A stretch of 64,000 nucleotides of DNA from UBA2357 sp041916775 (GTDB taxonomy: Bacteria; Pseudomonadota; Gammaproteobacteria; Burkholderiales; Rhodocyclaceae): the NCBI GenBank assembly GCA_041916775.1, contig JAYRYZ010000001.1, forward strand, positions 537,224 through 601,223, given 5' to 3'. The notes below the pieces were generated by a model, which searched no databases, had not been told where the DNA came from, and worked only from the letters and a program-made list of their open reading frames with translations. The translations under genes were made by a program, and so were the position numbers. Every line of letters begins with the position of its first letter. The first letter of the stretch is position 1. Below, in pieces: positions 26,767 through 36,334 of this stretch.

Positions 26767-27681
26767 TCAAGCGCGCGGATGATGCTGCGCATGCAGCGCC
26801 TTCAGCCGTTCGCGCGCGACATGGGTGTAGATCTGCGTGGTGGAGATGTCGGCATGGCCGAGCAGCAACTGCACCACCCGCAGGTCTGCACCATGGTTGA
26901 TGAGGTGGGTCGCGAACGCATGGCGCAGCACGTGCGGTGACAGGCGCGCGGCGGGGATGCCGGCTTCCACGCCGTACTGCTTGATCAGGCGCCAGAACAT
27001 CTCGCGGCTCATGCCCGCACCGAGGCGGGTGACGAACACGTCGTCGGACACCCGCCCGGCGAGGATCTCCGGGCGCGCCTCGATAAGGTAGCGCTGCACC
27101 CAATCCACGGCGAGCTCGCCCAGCGGCACCAGGCGCTCCTTCGCGCCCTTGCCCATCACGCGCACCACGCCTTCCTGCAGTCCGAGCTCGAACATGCGCA
27201 GGCCCACCAGCTCGGACACGCGCAGGCCGCTGGCGTACAGCACCTCGAGCATCGCACGGTCGCGCAGACCGAGCGTGGTGGTCACATCCGGCGCAGCCAG
27301 CAGGGCCTCGACCTGCGCCTCTGACAAGGTCTTGGGGAAGCGCTCGACGCGCATCGGCGGGTCGATGCGCAGGGTGGGGTCGGTCTCGATGCGGCCGCGT
27401 GCGAGCAGCCAGCGGTAGTAGCGCCGCCAAGTGGACAGTAGCCGGCGCTGGCTCGCCGGCTTCGCGCTGCGGCTGAACGTGGCGAGGTAGTCGGCGAGGT
27501 CCTCTTCCTGCGCCGTGGCCGGGGTCAGGCCACCCTTTGCAAGCGCGCGCGCGAACAGCACCAGGTCGGTGCGATAGCTCGCAAGGGTGTTGCGCGACAG
27601 GCCTTCCTCCAGCCACAGCGTGTCGCAGAAGTCGTCCAGGTGCGCGCGCGTCGCGTCGTCGAGTTCCGCCTCTGCGCTCAT
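26767..27681 (-). CDS. xerD: Site-specific tyrosine recombinase XerD
   Basis: XerD works with XerC at the dif site to resolve chromosome dimers, activated by FtsK. From ATG 27681 (MSAEAELDD) it has 304 residues, close to the usual size. It has an N-terminal SAM-like DNA-binding domain and a catalytic domain with Arg in ASGLRVSEL, the HVLRHAFATHL box (His and Arg), LGHADISTTQIYTHV with His and the nucleophilic Tyr. The 16-residue longer start overlaps proA and is rejected. Nothing suggests an integrase of a mobile element; the context is core genes. Confidence 0.94.
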   Translation of the reverse strand: MSAEAELDDATRAHLDDFCDTLWLEEGLSRNTLASYRTDLVLFARALAKGGLTPATAQEEDLADYLATFSRSAKPASQRRLLSTWRRYYRWLLARGRIETDPTLRIDPPMRVERFPKTLSEAQVEALLAAPDVTTTLGLRDRAMLEVLYASGLRVSELVGLRMFELGLQEGVVRVMGKGAKERLVPLGELAVDWVQRYLIEARPEILAGRVSDDVFVTRLGAGMSREMFWRLIKQYGVEAGIPAARLSPHVLRHAFATHLINHGADLRVVQLLLGHADISTTQIYTHVARERLKALHAQHHPRA

Positions 27682-27692
27682 CCCGTGTGGCT

Positions 27693-28970
27693 TCAGCGGC
27701 GCACTTCGCCGTTGCCGAACACGATCCACTTCTGGCTGGTGAGCCCCTCGAGGCCCACCGGGCCGCGCGCATGGATCTTGTCGGTGGAGATGCCGATCTC
27801 CGCCCCCAGCCCGTACTCGAAGCCGTCCGCGAAGCGCGTCGAGGCATTCACCATCACCGAAGCCGAATCCACCTCGCGCAGGAAGCGCATCGCGCTGGTG
27901 TAGTTCTCGCTGATGATGGCCTCGGTGTGGCCCGAACTGTAGCGGTTGATGTGCGCGATCGCCTCATCGAGGTCCGCAACGATGCGCACCGAGATGATGG
28001 GCGCGAGGTACTCTGTGGACCAGTCCTCCTCGCTGGCGGGCACGAGCCTGTCGGCCGGCACCCCGGCGTCGCGCATCAGCGCGAGACTGCTCGCGCAGGC
28101 GCGCATCTCCACCCCCTTGTCGGCGAGCATATGGCCGATCTCGGGCAGGTAGCGCGCCGCGACCGGCGCCGCCACCAGCAGCGACTCGGCGGTGTTGCAG
28201 GTGCCGTAGCGCTGGGTCTTGGCGTTCTCGACGATGGGCACGACCTTGGCCGGGTCGGCATCGACGTCGACGTACACATGGCAGTTGCCGTCGAGGTGCT
28301 TGATCACCGGCACGCGCGCCTCGCGCGAGATGCGCTCGATCAGCCCCTTGCCGCCGCGCGGCACGATCACGTCGACGAACTCCGGCATGGTGATGAGATG
28401 TCCGACCGCGGCCCGGTCGGTGGTGTCCACCACCTGCACCGCTGCCTGCGGCAACCCGGCTGCGGCGAGTCCGGCGCGCACGCACGCGGCGATCGCCTGA
28501 TTGCAGTGCAGCGCCTCCTTGCCGCCGCGCAGGATCGCCGCGTTGCCCGACTTGAGACACAGCGCCGCCGCGTCCGCCGTGACGTTCGGCCGCGCCTCGT
28601 AGATGATGCCGATGACGCCCAGCGGCACGCGCATCTTGCCGAGCTGTATGCCCGACGGCCGGCGTTTGACGTCGGTGATCTCGCCCACCGGATCGGGCAG
28701 CGCCGCCACCTGCTCGAGCCCCGCCGCCATCGCCTCGATGCCGGCCGCCGAGAGCGTGAGCCGGTCGATCAGCGCCGCCTCCAGCCCCGCCGCGCGCGCC
28801 TCCGCGAGGTCGCGTTCGTTGGCTGCCAGCAGCGTCTCGCGTGCCGCGCGGATCTCGCCCGCCATCGCGACGAGCGCATTGTTCTTCGCAGCCGTGGAGG
28901 CCGCCGCCATTCTGCGCGAAGCCTCACGGGCGGCCTGCCCGAGCTGCCGCATGTATTGCGCGATGTCCAT
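27693..28970 (-). CDS. proA: Gamma-glutamyl phosphate reductase
   Basis: ProA reduces glutamyl-5-phosphate to glutamate semialdehyde in proline biosynthesis. From ATG 28970 (MDIAQYMRQLGQAAREA) it has 425 residues, with GCAGGAAATC just upstream. The aldehyde dehydrogenase-fold catalytic cysteine is in RYGTCNTAESLL and the family segment VPRGGKGLI is present. A longer open frame to 29360 runs back through the end of holA and is rejected. No proB gene is beside it. It lies between holA and xerD on one strand. Confidence 0.96.
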   Translation of the reverse strand: MDIAQYMRQLGQAAREASRRMAAASTAAKNNALVAMAGEIRAARETLLAANERDLAEARAAGLEAALIDRLTLSAAGIEAMAAGLEQVAALPDPVGEITDVKRRPSGIQLGKMRVPLGVIGIIYEARPNVTADAAALCLKSGNAAILRGGKEALHCNQAIAACVRAGLAAAGLPQAAVQVVDTTDRAAVGHLITMPEFVDVIVPRGGKGLIERISREARVPVIKHLDGNCHVYVDVDADPAKVVPIVENAKTQRYGTCNTAESLLVAAPVAARYLPEIGHMLADKGVEMRACASSLALMRDAGVPADRLVPASEEDWSTEYLAPIISVRIVADLDEAIAHINRYSSGHTEAIISENYTSAMRFLREVDSASVMVNASTRFADGFEYGLGAEIGISTDKIHARGPVGLEGLTSQKWIVFGNGEVRR

Positions 28971-29029
28971 GATTTCCTGCAATTGTGTTGCCGTAGGGGA
29001 AGGCGGGACTATACGCGATCCGGGCGCAC

Positions 29030-29054
29030 GGCTGAAGGGCTGGCGCCTTCGGCC
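29030..29054. repeat. Inverted repeat between holA and proA
   Basis: GGCTGAAGG and CCTTCGGCC form a nine-base-pair stem with one G-T pair around a seven-base loop. No T-tract follows on either strand. It lies in the gap after holA and could affect read-through toward proA; the role is unknown. Confidence 0.35.
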
Positions 29055-29077
29055 GTTCTGGGATGCAGTTAGATGCC

Positions 29078-30100
29078 TTACCGCCCGGTTCCGCCCCTGC
29101 ACAACCTCAGCGCCAGCAGCAGGAATTCGTCCCAGACCTCGCCGGGGGCGATGCCCTTGATGATGCGGTCGATCTTCGCGGCGTGGAGCAGGGCGGTGGT
29201 GAGGCTTGCGCGGGTGAGGCGGGGGACGGCGCGTTGCAGGAGGCGCCTGCGGGTGTCGTCGAAGATGCGCTCGGCCTTCATGGCGTTGGCGAGCGGCTCG
29301 CCGGCGTCGGTGGCGGCGCGCAGGGTGGCGAGGGTGCGGATTTCGTTGGCGAGCGACCACAGCAGCAGCGGCGGGGCGGCGGCTTCGGCGCGCAGGCCTT
29401 CGAGGATGCGGGTGCAGCGCGCCGGGTCGGCCTCGAGGAGGGCGTCGCGCAGCATCTCCATGTCGTAGCGGGCGACGTTGAGCACCGCCTCCTGCACCGC
29501 GCGCAGGTCGAGCGCGCCTTCCGGCTGCAATAGCGCGAGCTTCTGGATCTCCTGGTGGGCGGCGAGGAGGTTGCCTTCCACATGGTCGGCGATGAACTGT
29601 AGCGCCTCGGGGCTGGCGGTCTGCTTCTGGCGTGCGAGGCGCTGGGCGATCCAGTCGGGCAGGGCCTCGCGGCGCGGCGCGTCGAGCTGCAGCGTGGTGG
29701 CGGCGGCTTCGAGCGCCTTGAACCAGGCGGTCTTGCGCGTGGCCCAGTCGAGCTCGGGCAGGGTGATCAGGGTGATGATGCCGTCGGCGGGTTGCTGCAC
29801 ATAGCGCTGCAGCGCGTCGCCGCCCTCGCGGCCGGGCTTGCCGGTGGGGATGCGCAGGTCGATGAGCTTGGCGGCGCCGAACAGCGAGAGGTTGCCCGCG
29901 GCCATGAAGAGGCTCTCCCAGCGGAAGCCCTGGCCGGCGACCAGCGTCTCGCGCTCCTCGAAGCCCTTGGCACGCGCCGCGGCGCGGATCGCGTCGGCGG
30001 CCTCCAGCACCAGCAGCGGCTCGTCGCCGTGCAGCAGATAGAGCGGGTCGAGCCGGGTGCCGGCGAGGTGGCGGGCGAGCTCCTGCGGGCGCAGGCTCAC
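29078..30100 (-). CDS. holA: DNA polymerase III delta subunit
   Basis: HolA is the clamp-loader subunit that opens the beta sliding clamp. The 340-residue protein is the usual length and matches the family: YLLHGDEPLLVLEAADAIRAAA at the N-terminus (residues about 21-42), ITLITLPELDWATRKTAWFKAL in the middle, and the C-terminal alpha-helical collar. Its start overlaps the lptE stop by four bases (30097-30100), so translation is coupled. The leuS-lptE-holA order is widely conserved in proteobacteria. Confidence 0.95.
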   Translation of the reverse strand: MSLRPQELARHLAGTRLDPLYLLHGDEPLLVLEAADAIRAAARAKGFEERETLVAGQGFRWESLFMAAGNLSLFGAAKLIDLRIPTGKPGREGGDALQRYVQQPADGIITLITLPELDWATRKTAWFKALEAAATTLQLDAPRREALPDWIAQRLARQKQTASPEALQFIADHVEGNLLAAHQEIQKLALLQPEGALDLRAVQEAVLNVARYDMEMLRDALLEADPARCTRILEGLRAEAAAPPLLLWSLANEIRTLATLRAATDAGEPLANAMKAERIFDDTRRRLLQRAVPRLTRASLTTALLHAAKIDRIIKGIAPGEVWDEFLLLALRLCRGGTGR

Positions 30101-30624
30101 GGCCGCACGGTGGCGAGCCTGTCCATGAGCTGCTGGAGCAGGTCGTTTTCCATGTCGCGGAAGAGCAGGGCTTCCTCCTGCTCCTTGGCGATCACCTGGG
30201 TGTCGTCGAAGTTGTACTCGCGCCGCACCGTGAGCGTCACTGGCGCGAGCAGCTCGTTGCCGGCGCGGCCGACGAGGCGGAAGGTGAGCGTCTGCAGCAG
30301 CGTGTATTCGCGCACCTTGCCCGCCGCCGACAGCGACAGGATCTCGCGCGTGCGGCTGTTGCGCGTGACCTCGAGACGTGCGTCGGCGCTTGCCGGGTCA
30401 TCAACGACGCGCGTGGTGCCGCTGGTGAGCACGCGCCGACGCAGCGCCGCGCCGAGCTCCGAGTTGCCATCCACGCCCACGTATAGCGTGGTGAAGGCGA
30501 GCGGTTGCGGGCCGCGCATCCGGAAGCCGCAGCCCGACAGGGCCACCAGCCCCAGCCCGGCGAGCAGCACGCGACGTCGGGTGAGCCCTTGCGGGCTGCG
30601 TGGTGCGATGTGTCGGGCGGGCAT
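30097..30624 (-). CDS. lptE: LPS-assembly lipoprotein LptE
   Basis: LptE is the outer-membrane lipoprotein that plugs the LptD barrel and delivers lipopolysaccharide to the cell surface. From ATG 30624 the protein has 175 residues: a basic N-terminus, a hydrophobic stretch and the lipobox LVALSGC, then the start of the mature domain CGFRMRGPQPLAF typical of LptE. GAGGAAG precedes the start. The larger frame to 31269 overlaps leuS and is rejected. Confidence 0.93.
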   Translation of the reverse strand: MPARHIAPRSPQGLTRRRVLLAGLGLVALSGCGFRMRGPQPLAFTTLYVGVDGNSELGAALRRRVLTSGTTRVVDDPASADARLEVTRNSRTREILSLSAAGKVREYTLLQTLTFRLVGRAGNELLAPVTLTVRREYNFDDTQVIAKEQEEALLFRDMENDLLQQLMDRLATVRP

Positions 30625-30644
30625 GGTCGGGCTTCCTCGGGCGA

Positions 30645-33266
30645 TCAGACGACGATATTCACGAGCCGGCCCGGCACCACCACCACCTTGCGCGGCGGCT
30701 TGCCTTCCATGAAGCGCTGCGCCGCCTCGGAGGCGAGTGCGGCGGCCTCGATGGCTGGCGTGGCGGCATCGGCGGCGACCGTGATGTTGCCGCGCAGCTT
30801 GCCATTGACCTGCAGGATCAGGGTGATCTGGTCCTGCCTGAGCGCGTCCTCGGACGGCTCGGGCCAGCGCGCATCCAGCACCTCGGCGCCGAAGCCGCAT
30901 TCCGACCACAGCGCATGCACGAGGTGGGGCGCGATCGGCGACAGCACGCGCAGCAGGATGGAGAGGCCTTCTTCCGCCACCTCGGCGTGGGCGGCGGGGT
31001 TGTCGCGCGGGGCCTTCTCCAGCGCGTTGAGCATCTTCATCGTCGCCGAGGCGACGGTGTTGAACTGGTGCTTGCCGAAGTCGTAGTTGGCCTGGCGCAG
31101 GTGGGTGTGGATCTCGCGCCGCACCGCGGCAAGCGCATCCGGCAACGCTGCCTTGCCGAGCGTGCGCGTCGCAGGCAGTTGCGTGCGGAGTTCGGACGCG
31201 AACTGATGGCCGAACTGCCACACCCGGCGCAGGAAGCGGAAGGCACCCTCGACCCCGGAGTCCGACCACTCCAGCTGCTGATCGGGCGAGGCGGCGAATA
31301 TGATGAAGAAGCGCGCGGTGTCGGCGCCGTACTGGTCCACCAGCGCCTGCGGATCGACGCCGTTGTTCTTCGACTTCGACATCTTCTCGACGCCGCCGAT
31401 GACCACCGGCGCGCCGTCCGCGGCCAGGCTCGCGGCGGTGATGCGGCCCTTCTCGTCACGCTCCACCTTCACGTCGGCCGGGTTGATCCACAGCTTCTTG
31501 CCGCCTTCCTGCTCGCGGTAGTAGGTTTCGGCCACCACCATGCCCTGGGTGAGCAGGTTCGTGAAGGGCTCGGAGACGTTCACCAGACCGCAGTCGCGCA
31601 TCGCGCGGGTGAAGAAGCGCGAATACAGAAGGTGCAGGATCGCGTGCTCGATGCCACCGATGTACTGATCGACCGGCGCCCAGTAGTTCACCCGGGCGTC
31701 CACCATGCCTGTGGTGTTGTCGGCGCAGGCGTAGCGCAGGAAGTACCACGAGGACTCCACGAAGGTGTCCATGGTGTCGGTCTCGCGCTTTGCCGGCTTG
31801 CCGCACTTCGGGCAGGTGCAGGCGTAGAACTCCGGCATCTTCGCGAGCGGCGAGCCGCGGCCGGTGACCGCGACGTTCTCGGGCAGCACCACCGGCAGTT
31901 GCTCGTCCGGTACCGGCACGTCGCCGCAGTCGGCGCAGTGGATCATCGGAATCGGGCAGCCCCAGTAGCGCTGGCGCGAGATGCCCCAATCGCGCAGACG
32001 GTATTGCACGCGCTTGGCGCCTAGCTTGAGCGCGGCGAGGTCGGCGGCGATCGCATCCACCGCGTCCTGGAAGTGCAGGCCGTCGTACTTGCCGGAGTTC
32101 ACCAGGCGGCCGTGCTCGGTATAAGCGTCCTGCCAGGGTGCGACGGTGTTCTCATAGGCGTCGCGGGTGGAGCGCACCACCATCTTGATCGGCAGGCGGT
32201 ACTTGGTGGCGAAGGCGAAGTCGCGCTCGTCGTGCGCCGGCACCGCCATCACCGCGCCCTCGCCATAGCCCATCAGCACGTAGTTGGCGACCCACACCGG
32301 CATGTACTCGCCGGTGAGCGGGTGCACCACGCGCAGGCCGGTGGCGATGCCTTTCTTCTCCATCGTCGCGAGGTCGGCCTCGGCGACGCCGCCGCGCTTG
32401 CATTCCTCGACGAAGGCGGCGATTTCAGGGTTGTTCTTCGCCGCAAGCTCTGCGAGCGGATGCTCGGCTGCGACCGCGACGTAGGTCGCGCCCATCAGGG
32501 TGTCGGCGCGGGTGGTGAACACCTTCAGCACGCCGGAGCTGCCGATCGTCGACAGGTCGTAGGGGAAGTGGATCTCGACGCCCTCAGAGCGGCCGATCCA
32601 GTTTTTCTGCATCAGCTTCACCTGCTCCGGCCAGCCGGGCAACTGGTCGAGCGCCTCCAGAAGCTCGTCCGCGTACGCGGTGATCTTCATGTAGTACATC
32701 GGGATCTCGCGCTTCTCCACCAGCGCGCCGGAGCGCCAGCCGCGCCCGTCGATGACCTGCTCGTTGGCGAGCACCGTCTCATCCACCGGATCCCAGTTCA
32801 CCGTGCCGAGCCGCTTGTAGATCAGGCCCTTCTCGAAGAGGCGGGTGAACAGCCACTGCTCCCAACGGTAGTAGTCCGGCTTGCAGGTGGCGAGTTCGCG
32901 CGACCAGTCGATCGCGAAGCCCAGGCGCTTCAGCTGCGCACGCATGTAGTCGATGTTGGCGTAGGTCCACTGCGCCGGCGGCACGTTGTTCTGGATCGCC
33001 GCGTTCTCGGCCGGCATGCCGAAGGCGTCCCAGCCCATGGGCTGCAGCACGTTGAAGCCGCGCATGCGGTTGAAGCGCGCCATCACGTCGCCGATGGTGT
33101 AGTTGCGCACATGCCCCATGTGCAGCTTGCCGGACGGGTAGGGGAACATGCTCAGGCAGTAGTACTTGGCGCGGGCAGGATCTTCCTTGACCTGGAAGGC
33201 TGCGGAGCGCTCCCAGTGTTGCTGTGCGGCGTGTTCGATGTCGGCGGGGCTGTATTTGTCCTGCAT
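30645..33266 (-). CDS. leuS: Leucyl-tRNA synthetase
   Basis: LeuS charges tRNA-Leu and edits misactivated amino acids. From ATG 33266 (MQDKYSPADIEHAAQQHW) it has 873 residues, as expected. The HIGH-type motif is in PYPSGKLHMGHVRNY, the KMSKS motif in VEKMSKSKNNGVDP, the CP1 editing domain contains TTRADTLMGATYVAVAAEHPL, and a zinc-binding segment with CTCPKCGKPAKRETDTMDTFV is seen. It is the first gene of a leuS-lptE-holA transcript on the minus strand. An in-frame extension toward 33413 lies in the neighbouring terminator and is rejected. Confidence 0.97.
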   Translation of the reverse strand: MQDKYSPADIEHAAQQHWERSAAFQVKEDPARAKYYCLSMFPYPSGKLHMGHVRNYTIGDVMARFNRMRGFNVLQPMGWDAFGMPAENAAIQNNVPPAQWTYANIDYMRAQLKRLGFAIDWSRELATCKPDYYRWEQWLFTRLFEKGLIYKRLGTVNWDPVDETVLANEQVIDGRGWRSGALVEKREIPMYYMKITAYADELLEALDQLPGWPEQVKLMQKNWIGRSEGVEIHFPYDLSTIGSSGVLKVFTTRADTLMGATYVAVAAEHPLAELAAKNNPEIAAFVEECKRGGVAEADLATMEKKGIATGLRVVHPLTGEYMPVWVANYVLMGYGEGAVMAVPAHDERDFAFATKYRLPIKMVVRSTRDAYENTVAPWQDAYTEHGRLVNSGKYDGLHFQDAVDAIAADLAALKLGAKRVQYRLRDWGISRQRYWGCPIPMIHCADCGDVPVPDEQLPVVLPENVAVTGRGSPLAKMPEFYACTCPKCGKPAKRETDTMDTFVESSWYFLRYACADNTTGMVDARVNYWAPVDQYIGGIEHAILHLLYSRFFTRAMRDCGLVNVSEPFTNLLTQGMVVAETYYREQEGGKKLWINPADVKVERDEKGRITAASLAADGAPVVIGGVEKMSKSKNNGVDPQALVDQYGADTARFFIIFAASPDQQLEWSDSGVEGAFRFLRRVWQFGHQFASELRTQLPATRTLGKAALPDALAAVRREIHTHLRQANYDFGKHQFNTVASATMKMLNALEKAPRDNPAAHAEVAEEGLSILLRVLSPIAPHLVHALWSECGFGAEVLDARWPEPSEDALRQDQITLILQVNGKLRGNITVAADAATPAIEAAALASEAAQRFMEGKPPRKVVVVPGRLVNIVV

Positions 33267-33347
33267 GGCGGGCTTCGCGTGTGGCTCGATGAAGCCCGCG
33301 ATTATAGCGTCAAGGCCTTCCTGCCGTTCGGTGCCCGGCGGAAGCCA

Positions 33348-33380
33348 CAAAAAAAAGCACCCGGTTTTGAGGCCGGGTGC
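33348..33380 (-). terminator. Rho-independent terminator of the 108-residue protein gene
   Basis: GCACCCGG and CCGGGTGC form the stem, and on the minus strand a run of eight T follows. It lies between the small gene at 33464 and leuS, downstream of that gene in its direction of transcription. It makes the small gene a separate transcription unit. Confidence 0.88.
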
Positions 33381-33463
33381 GAAATCTCCAGTGAAGGAGA
33401 GGGAGGGAGACAAGAATTCTTCGGCACGGGGCCCGCGTGTCGCGGCTCACCCGTGCATTTCGC

Positions 33464-33790
33464 TCAGGCCGCGCGACGGCCGGAGTCCATCTGGCGTTGC
33501 CAGCGCTCGGAGGCGCTGAACATGAACTCGAGCGCGGTCAGCGGCAGGCGCAGCAGACGGTTCTGGCTGCGCACCAGCGGCGTCACGTGGGGGCTGCAGA
33601 AGCTCGACTGCTCGTCTTCGAGCAGCTTCAGGAAGCGGCTCATCGCCTCGCCCCAGTATTCGGCGTTGCCCACCCAGCCGGTCTCGGCGGTGGCTTCACG
33701 CACGGCCTTGCGCCACAGCGAAGCGGCGCGCTCTTCGGAAACCCCGGCCTTGCGGGCGAACCAGGGTAACAGCTTGGGTGTCTTGTTCAT
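33464..33790 (-). CDS. Conserved-looking 108-residue protein of unknown function
   Basis: This small, mostly helical protein is basic and has no signal peptide. It contains SEERAASLWRKAVREATAETGW, a mid-region WGEAMSRFLKLLEDEQ and a C-terminal LTALEFMFSASERWQRQM. The amphipathic helices bring to mind phasins or nucleoid proteins, but there is no matching motif that I can verify. GGAGA precedes the ATG at good spacing, and a strong terminator follows, so it is probably a separately transcribed, well-expressed gene. Function not assigned. Confidence 0.7.
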   Translation of the reverse strand: MNKTPKLLPWFARKAGVSEERAASLWRKAVREATAETGWVGNAEYWGEAMSRFLKLLEDEQSSFCSPHVTPLVRSQNRLLRLPLTALEFMFSASERWQRQMDSGRRAA

Positions 33791-34100
33791 TGCATGTTCT
33801 CCATGAAGCCGATCGTGGGCTTCGAAGTATGACCAACTTCATGGGTTGGCCTTGTCTTGGTGTGGCGGTTCTGGTGCGCCGCAACATCCGTTCGGATCAT
33901 ATTCTATGGGGCTCAGAGACGCCCTCATGTGGAATAGTTCCTTCTTTATTGCAGTGCACAACTGCAAGTTAGTCCAACTTTCGGGATAGGGCAAGCTCTT
34001 TGTCGCATTTTTGCAACTCGGCGTCGGTGGCGTTGTGGGTCGCGTCGTGGGTCGCGATGCGCGACAGCGCCGGTTAGAATCCGGCAACCCTGGAGAACCC
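33791..34100. other. AT-richer divergent intergenic region upstream of uvrD
   Basis: This gap separates the 108-residue protein gene (minus) and uvrD (plus). It holds a TAGAAT -10-like hexamer on the minus strand (33906-33901), one on the plus strand at 34075-34080 just before the uvrD start, and a perfect inverted repeat at 33949-33967 (TTGCAGT and ACTGCAA around five bases). No RNA gene is recognised. Confidence 0.5.
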
Positions 34101-36320
34101 ATGTCCGAGCTGCTCGCGAACCTCAACAACGAACAACTTCAGGCGGTCACGCTGCCGCCGCAACACGCGTTGATCCTGGCGGGCGCCGGTTCCGGCAAGA
34201 CACGCGTGCTCACCACCCGCATCGCCTGGCTGGTGCATACCGGGCAGGTCGATCCGCAGGGTGTGCTGGCGGTTACATTCACCAACAAGGCGGCCAAGGA
34301 GATGCTCGCGCGCCTCGGCACCATGCTCGCCTCGGGCGTCGGTCATTCCACGCGCGGTATGTGGGTGGGCACCTTTCACGGCTTGTGCAACCGCCTGTTG
34401 CGTGCGCATCATCGCGACGCGGGCCTGCCGCAGCTCTTCCAGATCCTCGACTCCGCCGACCAGCTCGCTGCGATCAAGCGCCTCCTGAAGGCACTCAACG
34501 TCGATGACGAGCGCTTTCCGCCGCGCGAGCTGCAGCACTTCATCAACGCACAGAAGGAGGCGGGCGTGCGCCCTGGGGCGGTCGAGGCGTGGGACGACCA
34601 TACCCGGCGGCGTGCCGAGCTCTATCGCGAGTACGAGCTGCAGTGCCAGCGCGAGTCGGTGGTGGATTTCGCCGAGCTGCTGCTGCGCACCTTCGAGCTG
34701 CTGGAGCGCAACGAGCCGATCCGCCGTCACTATCAGCGGCGCTTCCGCCACATCCTCGTGGATGAGTTCCAGGACACCAACACGCTGCAGTACCGCTGGC
34801 TGAAGTTGCTCGCCGACGAGGGGCGCGAGGGCGGCGCGTGCCTCTTCTGCGTCGGTGACGACGATCAGAGCATCTACCGCTTTCGCGGCGCGCAGATCGG
34901 CAACATGCGCGATTTCGAGCGCGAGTTCAAGGTTGCGAACGTGATCCGGCTGGAGCAGAACTACCGCTCCCACGGCAACATCCTGGATGCGGCCAACGCC
35001 ATCATCCGCAACAACACCGGTCGGCTCGGCAAGAACCTGTGGACCGAGCGCGGTGCGGGCGAGCCGGTGCGTGTGTTCGAGGCTTTCTCCGACGGCGACG
35101 AGGCGCGCTGGATCGTCGAGGAGATCCAGTCGCTGGTGCGCGACGGCACGAGCCGCGCCGACATCGCGCTGCTCTACCGCTCCAACGCGCAGTCGCGGGT
35201 GCTGGAGCACCAGCTCTTCTCGGCGGCCATTCCGTACCGGGTGTATGGCGGCTTGCGCTTCTTCGAGCGGCAGGAGATCAAGCACGCGCTCGCCTACCTG
35301 CGCCTGATCGCCAACCCGGACGACGACACCGCCTTCGCGCGGGTGGTGAACTTCCCGGTGCGCGGCATCGGCGCGCGCTCGCTGGAAGTGCTGCAGGACG
35401 CGGCGCGCACCTGGAACACCAGCCTGTATGCCACCGTGCCGCATCTCACCGGCAAGCCTGGGGTGGTGCTCGCCCAGTTCGTTAGCCTGATCGAGAAGCT
35501 CCGCCGCGACACCGAGCGCCTGACGCTGGCCGAGTTGGTGGACCATGTGCTCGACGTTTCCACCCTGCGCAGCCACTACAAGGCGGAGAAGGAAGGCCAG
35601 GAGCGGCTGGAGAACCTCGACGAGCTGATCAACGCCGCCACCAACTTCAGCGCCGAGTCCGGTGCGAACACCGAGGCGCTCGGAGAGCCGCACGCGCTGC
35701 TCGCGGACTTCCTCGCCCATGCCTCGCTCGAGGCGGGCGACCACCAGGCGGATGTCGGCGCCGAGGCGGTGCAGCTGATGACGGTGCATTCTGCCAAGGG
35801 GCTGGAGTTCGACGTGGTGTTCCTCTCCGGATTGGAGGAGGGCCTGTTCCCGCACGAGAACAGCATCCTCGAGGCCGAGGGGCTGGAAGAGGAACGCCGC
35901 CTGATGTACGTGGCGGTGACGCGCGCGCGTCAGCGGCTCTACCTGTCGTTCGCGCAGAGTCGCATGCTGCATGGCCAGGCGCGCTACAACCTGCGCTCGC
36001 GCTTCCTGGAGGAGATCCCCGAGCCGCTCACGAAGTGGCTGTCGCCGCAGAAGTCGCGCAGCGCCGCCGGTCGTGGCGGTTTCGGCGGTTACTTCGAGCC
36101 GCCACGCCAGCCTGCGCCCGCGCGGGTCGTGCCCGCCGCCCCGCAGAAACTCGCCGGCGGCCTGCGCGTCGGTCAGGTGGTGGAACACGCCAAGTTCGGC
36201 CAGGGCGTCATCGTCTCCGCAGAAGGCGGCGGCCCGGAGGCGCGCGTTCAGGTGAACTTCGGCGCGGCGGGCCTGAAGTGGCTGCTGCTGGGGGTGGCGA
36301 AGCTGACGCCGAAGAGTTGA
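34101..36320 (+). CDS. uvrD: UvrD/PcrA-type 3'-5' DNA helicase
   Basis: This 739-residue SF1A helicase unwinds DNA in nucleotide excision and mismatch repair. Motifs in order: Walker A GAGSGKTRV (about residues 26-34), motif II DEFQDTNTLQYRW, GDDDQSIYRFRGA, motif IV QNYRSHGNIL, and motif VI AVTRARQRLYLSFA. A C-terminal Tudor-like tail contains EHAKFGQGVIV. All catalytic elements are present. The ATG at 34101 has TGGAGAACCC before it; the longer frame from 34011 is rejected. It is transcribed toward the minus-strand parA with 14 bases between them. Confidence 0.95.
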   Translation: MSELLANLNNEQLQAVTLPPQHALILAGAGSGKTRVLTTRIAWLVHTGQVDPQGVLAVTFTNKAAKEMLARLGTMLASGVGHSTRGMWVGTFHGLCNRLLRAHHRDAGLPQLFQILDSADQLAAIKRLLKALNVDDERFPPRELQHFINAQKEAGVRPGAVEAWDDHTRRRAELYREYELQCQRESVVDFAELLLRTFELLERNEPIRRHYQRRFRHILVDEFQDTNTLQYRWLKLLADEGREGGACLFCVGDDDQSIYRFRGAQIGNMRDFEREFKVANVIRLEQNYRSHGNILDAANAIIRNNTGRLGKNLWTERGAGEPVRVFEAFSDGDEARWIVEEIQSLVRDGTSRADIALLYRSNAQSRVLEHQLFSAAIPYRVYGGLRFFERQEIKHALAYLRLIANPDDDTAFARVVNFPVRGIGARSLEVLQDAARTWNTSLYATVPHLTGKPGVVLAQFVSLIEKLRRDTERLTLAELVDHVLDVSTLRSHYKAEKEGQERLENLDELINAATNFSAESGANTEALGEPHALLADFLAHASLEAGDHQADVGAEAVQLMTVHSAKGLEFDVVFLSGLEEGLFPHENSILEAEGLEEERRLMYVAVTRARQRLYLSFAQSRMLHGQARYNLRSRFLEEIPEPLTKWLSPQKSRSAAGRGGFGGYFEPPRQPAPARVVPAAPQKLAGGLRVGQVVEHAKFGQGVIVSAEGGGPEARVQVNFGAAGLKWLLLGVAKLTPKS

Positions 36321-36334
36321 CTGTCGCCGAACCT

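Noticed and set aside
26767..27681. Tyrosine recombinase as a sign of an integrated element
   Set aside because: Sequence and neighbours (proA, ybaK) fit housekeeping XerD; no att repeats, phage or transposon genes are nearby.
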